This document shows, in pieces, positions 60,372 to 64,000 of a stretch of 64,000 nucleotides of DNA. Numbering within the stretch: position 1 is the first letter of the stretch; the number at the start of each line of letters is the position of its first letter. A program made the translations under genes and the position numbers. Under the pieces are notes generated by a model. That model was not told where the DNA came from. It was given only the letters and a program-made list of their open reading frames with translations, and did not search any database. The DNA comes from Amycolatopsis saalfeldensis. GTDB taxonomy: Bacteria; Actinomycetota; Actinomycetes; Mycobacteriales; Pseudonocardiaceae. Location of the stretch: NCBI RefSeq assembly GCF_900110575.1, contig NZ_FOEF01000012.1, positions 223,469 to 287,468 on the forward strand. Direction: 5' to 3'.

Positions 60372-61024
60372 CGGTCGTCGCGCGGGGCCAGCAGCCCGGC
60401 CTGCTGGGCCAGCAGCGCGGCCTGCACCCGCGTGGACACCTTGAGCTTGGTGAAGATCGCGCTGACGTGGTCCTTGACCGTGCCGACGCTCAGGTGGACC
60501 CCGGCGGCGATGTCGTTGTTGGACAGTCCCTCGGCGAGCTGGATCAGAATCTCCCGCTCGCGGTTGCTGAGCTTGTCGATCCTCGCCGACGTCGGCGAGC
60601 CGGCGCCGCTGTCGAGGAACCGGTCCACCACCGATCGGGTGACCTTGGGCGACAGGACCACACCGCCGCCGGCCAGCGTCCGCACGAGGTGGGCGAGCTG
60701 CTCGGGATCGGTGTCCTTGAGCAGGAACCCCGAGGCGCCCGAGCGCAAGGCGGCCGCGATGTACTCGTCGGAGTCGAACGTGGTCAGCATCGCCACGACC
60801 GGCGGATTCGGCAGCGCGCGGACCTCACGCAGGACCGTCAGCCCGTCGACGTCGGGCATCCGCACGTCCAGCAGCACGACGTCCGGCTTCTGCAGGCTGA
60901 TCTCGCGCACCGCCTGCGCGCCGGTCGCGGTGGCCACGACCTCGATGCCGGCCGCGGAGTCGAGGATCAGCCGGAAGCCGGAGCGGACCAGCGCTTCGTC
61001 GTCCACCACGATCACCCTGATCAC
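60368..61024 (-). CDS. NarL/LuxR family response regulator
   Basis: A 218-aa regulator: receiver domain with Asp8-Asp9 and phospho-acceptor Asp53 (VVLLDVRMPDVDG), and a C-terminal LuxR helix-turn-helix (about 150-205, LSNREREILIQLAEGLSNNDI). It is the first gene of the minus-strand pair with the kinase (4-bp overlap). Upstream lies a 242-bp divergent region shared with the small membrane protein gene. Confidence 0.94.
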   Translation of the reverse strand: MIRVIVVDDEALVRSGFRLILDSAAGIEVVATATGAQAVREISLQKPDVVLLDVRMPDVDGLTVLREVRALPNPPVVAMLTTFDSDEYIAAALRSGASGFLLKDTDPEQLAHLVRTLAGGGVVLSPKVTRSVVDRFLDSGAGSPTSARIDKLSNREREILIQLAEGLSNNDIAAGVHLSVGTVKDHVSAIFTKLKVSTRVQAALLAQQAGLLAPRDDR

Positions 61025-61080
61025 TTCGGCTCCCTCCCCCGCGCACCACCCTGGCCCGTCCCCGGCCGAGGCTAGGCCAG

Positions 61081-61111
61081 CCGGTCGGCGGGGTGCGCTC
61101 CCGCCGACCGG
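61081..61111. repeat. 12-bp-arm inverted repeat in divergent promoter region
   Basis: CCGGTCGGCGGG (61081-61092) and CCCGCCGACCGG (61100-61111) are perfect inverted repeats with a 7-nt loop. It lies between divergent genes, so a terminator role is unlikely; it could be an operator for the NarL-type regulator or another protein. Confidence 0.45.
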
Positions 61112-61266
61112 CGGGGGCCTGGACGCCGGTCAACGGATGGTAACCGCCGCCGTCCCCGATGACGCTATCGGAGGAACGGCGCCGCGCGGCGGCCCGCGAT
61201 GAAGGCCGCCCGCGGGGCCCGGCGCCCACTGTGGCCAGGTAGGCCCGACCCGGCGATGGAGGACGA

Positions 61267-61515
61267 GTGGTGACCGACGAGCTGGACGAGCCCGCCGCCC
61301 GGCGCCGCGAGCAGCCGGCGGTGGTGCCGGGCCGGCCGGAACAACTCCTCGTGCGCATGGTCTTTGTCGGGCTCCTGGCGCAGAGCGGCTGGTCGGCCGC
61401 CTCGCGCCGGGTCGTCACCGTCGCGGCGATCGCCGGAGCAGTGGCCGTCTTGTTCGCCATGCTGATGTGCGCGTTCTTCGGCGCGATCCACCGCACCCGG
61501 CCGGCCCGCCCGTGA
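61267..61515 (+). CDS. small membrane protein preceding lysX
   Basis: An 82-aa (GTG 61267) or 81-aa (GTG 61270) protein; GGAGG is just upstream. The N-terminal half is charged (DELDEPAARRREQPA); the C-terminal half has one or two hydrophobic stretches (LVRMVFVGLLAQSGW, VVTVAAIAGAVAVLFAMLMC). Its TGA overlaps the lysX GTG (GTGA), so it is translationally coupled to lysX. Not recognised as a family. It may assist LysX at the membrane, but this is context only. Confidence 0.7.
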   Translation: MVTDELDEPAARRREQPAVVPGRPEQLLVRMVFVGLLAQSGWSAASRRVVTVAAIAGAVAVLFAMLMCAFFGAIHRTRPARP

Positions 61516-64000
61516 GCCCCGGGGTCCGCTGGCGGGACCGCGCCGGTGGCGTGGTCGCGACTGTCGTGCAGGCCGGCGCGGTCGTTTCGCTGTTCTTGTT
61601 GCTGTCCAACGGAGGCGGCGCCTTCGGCGATTGGCTGGTGACCCTGTTCTCGGTGCTCGGCCTGCCGGTCGAGAGCGCGCTGGTGATCGTGCTGGTGCTC
61701 GTCGCGCTCGGGGCGGCGCTGCGGGCCCGCAAACGCGCCGCGTTGCTCACGCTGGTCTGGTTCCAGGCCGGTTCCGCGCTGTTCTCCCTGCTGTGGATCA
61801 CGGCCCTGCTGGTGGATCCCGGCGAGTTGCTCGACGTCGAGGACCATCCGGACGTGACCGGCCCGGTGATCTGGAACGCCGGCGCCACGGTGATCTCGGC
61901 CGTGCTGATCGCTCTGCTGCTGGCGCTGCGTCCGGTGTTCCCGGCCCGGCTGGCCCGCGGCGCGTGGTGGCGCGGGCTTTCGGTGCTGGTGGGCGGGCTG
62001 GCCGCGGTGATCGTCGTCGGCTTCCTGGTGACCGAGGTGGTGCCCGGCACCCTGCGCGGCGCCGGTGACCAGCTCGCCTGGGTGGCCAACCACACCACCG
62101 GCGGGCTCTTCCAGTTGCGCTGGATCGGCGCCGGGCCGGGCTGGCTCGACGGGACGCTCGACGCGCTGGCGGCGTTCGCCGGCGTGGCCGCGCTGGTCGT
62201 CTTCTTCCGCGGGGTGCGCTCCAGTCGCATGAGGACGGACGCGGAAGAGCTGCGCGTGCGCGAGCTGCTCGCCGAACACGGCGAAGACGACTCGCTCGGC
62301 TACTTCGCCACCCGACGGGACAAGAGTGTGGTCTTCGCGCCGTCCGGCCGGGCCGCGGTGACCTACCGCGTGCTCGCGGGGACCACCGTCGCCAGCGCGG
62401 ATCCCGTCGGCGACCCCGAAGCGTGGCCGGACGCCGTGCGCGCATGGCTCGACGAAGCGCGGGTCTACGGCTGGACCCCGGGTGTGCTGGGGGCGAGCGA
62501 ACACGGCGCGAAGGTGTACGCCGCGGCCGGGTTGAAGGCGCTGGAGATCGGCGACGAGGCGGTGCTCGACGTCCGCGACTTCAGCCTCGCCGGGCCGGAC
62601 CGGCGATCCGTGCGCCAGGCGGTCAAGCGGATCCAGCGCGCCGGCTACACCGCGCAGGTTCGCCGGCACAGCGAGATACCTGCCGACGAGATGGCCGTGC
62701 TGCGGGCCCAGGCGCAGCGATGGCGCGGCGACGAGACCGAGCGCGGCTTTTCGATGGCGCTGGGACGGCTCGGCGATCCCAGCGACGGCCGCAGCGTGAT
62801 GGTCGAGGCCTACGACGCGCGAGGCGAGCTGCGCGGCCTCCTGTCGTTCGTGCCGTGGGGCCGGCGCGGGCTCTCGCTCGACCTGATGCGCCGCGACCGC
62901 GACGCCGAAAACGGGCTCAACGAATACCTGATCGCGGAGGTCGTCCAGGCCGGCCCTCAGCTTGGCGCGCAACGGATTTCGCTCAACTTCGCCATGTTCC
63001 GCGCGGTGTTCGCCGCGGGCGAGCGGATCGGCGCCGGGCCCGTGCTTCGGCTGTGGCGCGCGATTCTGAGCCGCGCGTCGCGGTTCTTCCAGCTGGAGTC
63101 GCTGTACCGGTCGAACGCGAAGTACGGGCCGGACTGGGAGCCGCGGTTCCTCTGTTATTCCTCCGCGCGGAAACTGCCGCGGGTCAGCATCGTGGCCGGG
63201 GCCCTCGAAGGGTTCCTGCCCACCGGCACCGCCCGGCGCGCGCTGCGGCTCGAGGCGGTGTCCGACGAGTTCGTCGCCCAGGCGAAGGAGATCGACGAAG
63301 CCGCCGCCCGGCTGGTGCCGAAGGCGGCCCGGCGGCCCCAGCAGGTGCGCGTCCGGATCGCGAAGCTGGACAAGCTGCGGGACTGGGGCATCGATCCGTA
63401 TCCGGTGGGTTTCCGGCGGGAGGATCTGCTGGGTGACATTGTGCGGAAGTACGCGGATCTGGGGCCGGATTCGCGGACGGGGCATCGGGTTCGGGTGGCG
63501 GGCCGGGTGCTGGCGTTGCGGACGTTGGGTGGGTTGTGTTTCGCGCGGATCAAGGATTTCTCGGGTGAGTTGCAGTTGATGCTGGACGCTCGTGAGCTTG
63601 ATTTGACGGGGTGGCGTGGCGGCGTCGACCTGGGTGACCATGTGGGTGTGAGTGGCCGGGTGGTGACGTCGCGGCGGGGTGAGCTGTCGGTGCTGGTGGA
63701 CGAGTGGACGGTGACGGCGAAGTGTCTGCATCCGTTGCCGGACAAGCGGAAGGGGCTGACGGATCCGGAGACGCGGGTGCGGCAGCGGTATCTGGATCTG
63801 GCGGTGAACCCGGAGTCGGCGCAGATGCTGCGGTTCCGGTCCACTGTGGTCCGTGCGGTGCGGGAGCGGTTGCACCAGGGTGATTATCTCGAGGTCGAGA
63901 CGCCGATGTTGCAGACTGTCCATGGTGGAGCGAACGCGCGGCCGTTCGTCACGCACATCAACGCGTATGACATGCGGATGTATCTGCGGATCGCGCCGGA
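61512..64000 (+). CDS. lysX: LysX: lysyl-tRNA synthetase fused to lysylphosphatidylglycerol synthase, 3' end missing
   Basis: The frame from GTG 61512 stays open to the window edge (829 codons, no stop), so it is longer than any listed closed frame and is partial. Residues 1-240 are membrane helices; about 240-600 are the MprF-type transferase domain (PDRRSVRQAVKRIQRAGYTA, RGLLSFVPWGRRGLSLDLMR, LGAQRISLNFAMFRAVF); about 610 onward is a lysyl-tRNA synthetase: OB fold with GHRVRVAGRVLALRTLGGL, then RVRQRYLDLAVNPESAQMLR and VETPMLQTVHGGANARPFVT. This is the mycobacterial LysX order. It makes lysyl-tRNA and moves lysine to phosphatidylglycerol, which helps resist cationic peptides. Confidence 0.93.
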   Translation, partial: MSPGVRWRDRAGGVVATVVQAGAVVSLFLLLSNGGGAFGDWLVTLFSVLGLPVESALVIVLVLVALGAALRARKRAALLTLVWFQAGSALFSLLWITALLVDPGELLDVEDHPDVTGPVIWNAGATVISAVLIALLLALRPVFPARLARGAWWRGLSVLVGGLAAVIVVGFLVTEVVPGTLRGAGDQLAWVANHTTGGLFQLRWIGAGPGWLDGTLDALAAFAGVAALVVFFRGVRSSRMRTDAEELRVRELLAEHGEDDSLGYFATRRDKSVVFAPSGRAAVTYRVLAGTTVASADPVGDPEAWPDAVRAWLDEARVYGWTPGVLGASEHGAKVYAAAGLKALEIGDEAVLDVRDFSLAGPDRRSVRQAVKRIQRAGYTAQVRRHSEIPADEMAVLRAQAQRWRGDETERGFSMALGRLGDPSDGRSVMVEAYDARGELRGLLSFVPWGRRGLSLDLMRRDRDAENGLNEYLIAEVVQAGPQLGAQRISLNFAMFRAVFAAGERIGAGPVLRLWRAILSRASRFFQLESLYRSNAKYGPDWEPRFLCYSSARKLPRVSIVAGALEGFLPTGTARRALRLEAVSDEFVAQAKEIDEAAARLVPKAARRPQQVRVRIAKLDKLRDWGIDPYPVGFRREDLLGDIVRKYADLGPDSRTGHRVRVAGRVLALRTLGGLCFARIKDFSGELQLMLDARELDLTGWRGGVDLGDHVGVSGRVVTSRRGELSVLVDEWTVTAKCLHPLPDKRKGLTDPETRVRQRYLDLAVNPESAQMLRFRSTVVRAVRERLHQGDYLEVETPMLQTVHGGANARPFVTHINAYDMRMYLRIAP

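Noticed and set aside
61081..61111. Rho-independent terminator
   Set aside because: It lies between divergent genes and has no U tract on either strand.
60825..63956. 1043-aa minus-strand frame opposite lysX
   Set aside because: The plus strand holds the recognisable LysX domains; the minus frame is low-complexity Arg/Gln/Pro/His.
1..64000. rRNA, tRNA, prophage, or NRPS/PKS cluster
   Set aside because: No matching RNA or modular gene was seen in either strand.

Overview
The window is about 72% G+C with dense, often overlapping genes. Its gene families are those of an actinomycete: a PHP-type DnaE1, a fused LysX, twin-arginine phospholipases C, a DUF4232-type lipoprotein and many one-component regulators. 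Gene style fits Pseudonocardiaceae, most likely Amycolatopsis, but the genus is an inference from style and not from a marker gene. I see no rRNA, tRNA, CRISPR array, prophage or large biosynthetic cluster.

Layout. 1-8.3 kb: the 3' part of an MFS exporter whose central loop holds 19 in-frame 10-residue repeats, a diverged NAD-dependent DNA ligase, a tautomerase, a LysR regulator facing a carboxymuconolactone decarboxylase-like gene, a secreted heparin-lyase-like protein, and an unknown 419-aa protein coupled to a chloramphenicol phosphotransferase-like kinase. 8.3-12.3 kb: a 320-bp internally deleted IS5-like element, a TetR/NAD(P)-reductase pair around a large inverted repeat, a pyridine nucleotide-disulfide reductase and a pseudogene fragment. 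12.3-18.4 kb: one operon with response regulator, sensor kinase, lipoprotein, membrane-fusion adaptor, ABC ATPase and FtsX-type permease. 18.5-21 kb: a LacI regulator and a GntP-type permease sharing operator sequences. 21-26 kb: carboxylesterase and metallo-beta-lactamase-fold genes opposite an XRE regulator, then an SDR/TetR pair with nested operators.

26-41.7 kb is a secretion and lipid region: two SGNH hydrolases around a PucR regulator, two twin-arginine phospholipases C (one with an unusually long C-terminus), a six-gene minus-strand operon (GNAT, alpha/beta hydrolase, MarR, DHA2 exporter, isochorismatase-like, PEBP) opposite a GntR-TetR double DNA-binding fusion, and an orphan solute-binding lipoprotein. 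42-47 kb: a frameshifted LAxTG surface protein, a HEAT-like protein, a lipoprotein, a proC-like pseudogene and a second heparin-lyase-like protein. 47-50.6 kb: dnaE. 50.6-61 kb: GNAT, aldo/keto reductase/AraC, three alpha/beta hydrolases, a MarR regulator, a cation/proton antiporter, a two-TM protein and a NarL-type two-component pair. The window ends inside lysX, preceded by a small membrane protein whose stop overlaps the lysX start.

Main themes are divergent regulator/target pairs with recognisable palindromic operators, 4-bp ATGA/GTGA overlaps inside operons, convergent genes that overlap at their 3' ends, and many secreted or esterolytic enzymes. An 11-bp palindrome, TCCACWGTGGA, recurs far above chance across the window. 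No single stretch is clearly a new system. The strongest candidates for a second look are the repeat-filled MFS loop, the GntR-TetR fusion and its operator, the frameshifted surface protein, the unknown protein/kinase pair and the recurring palindrome.
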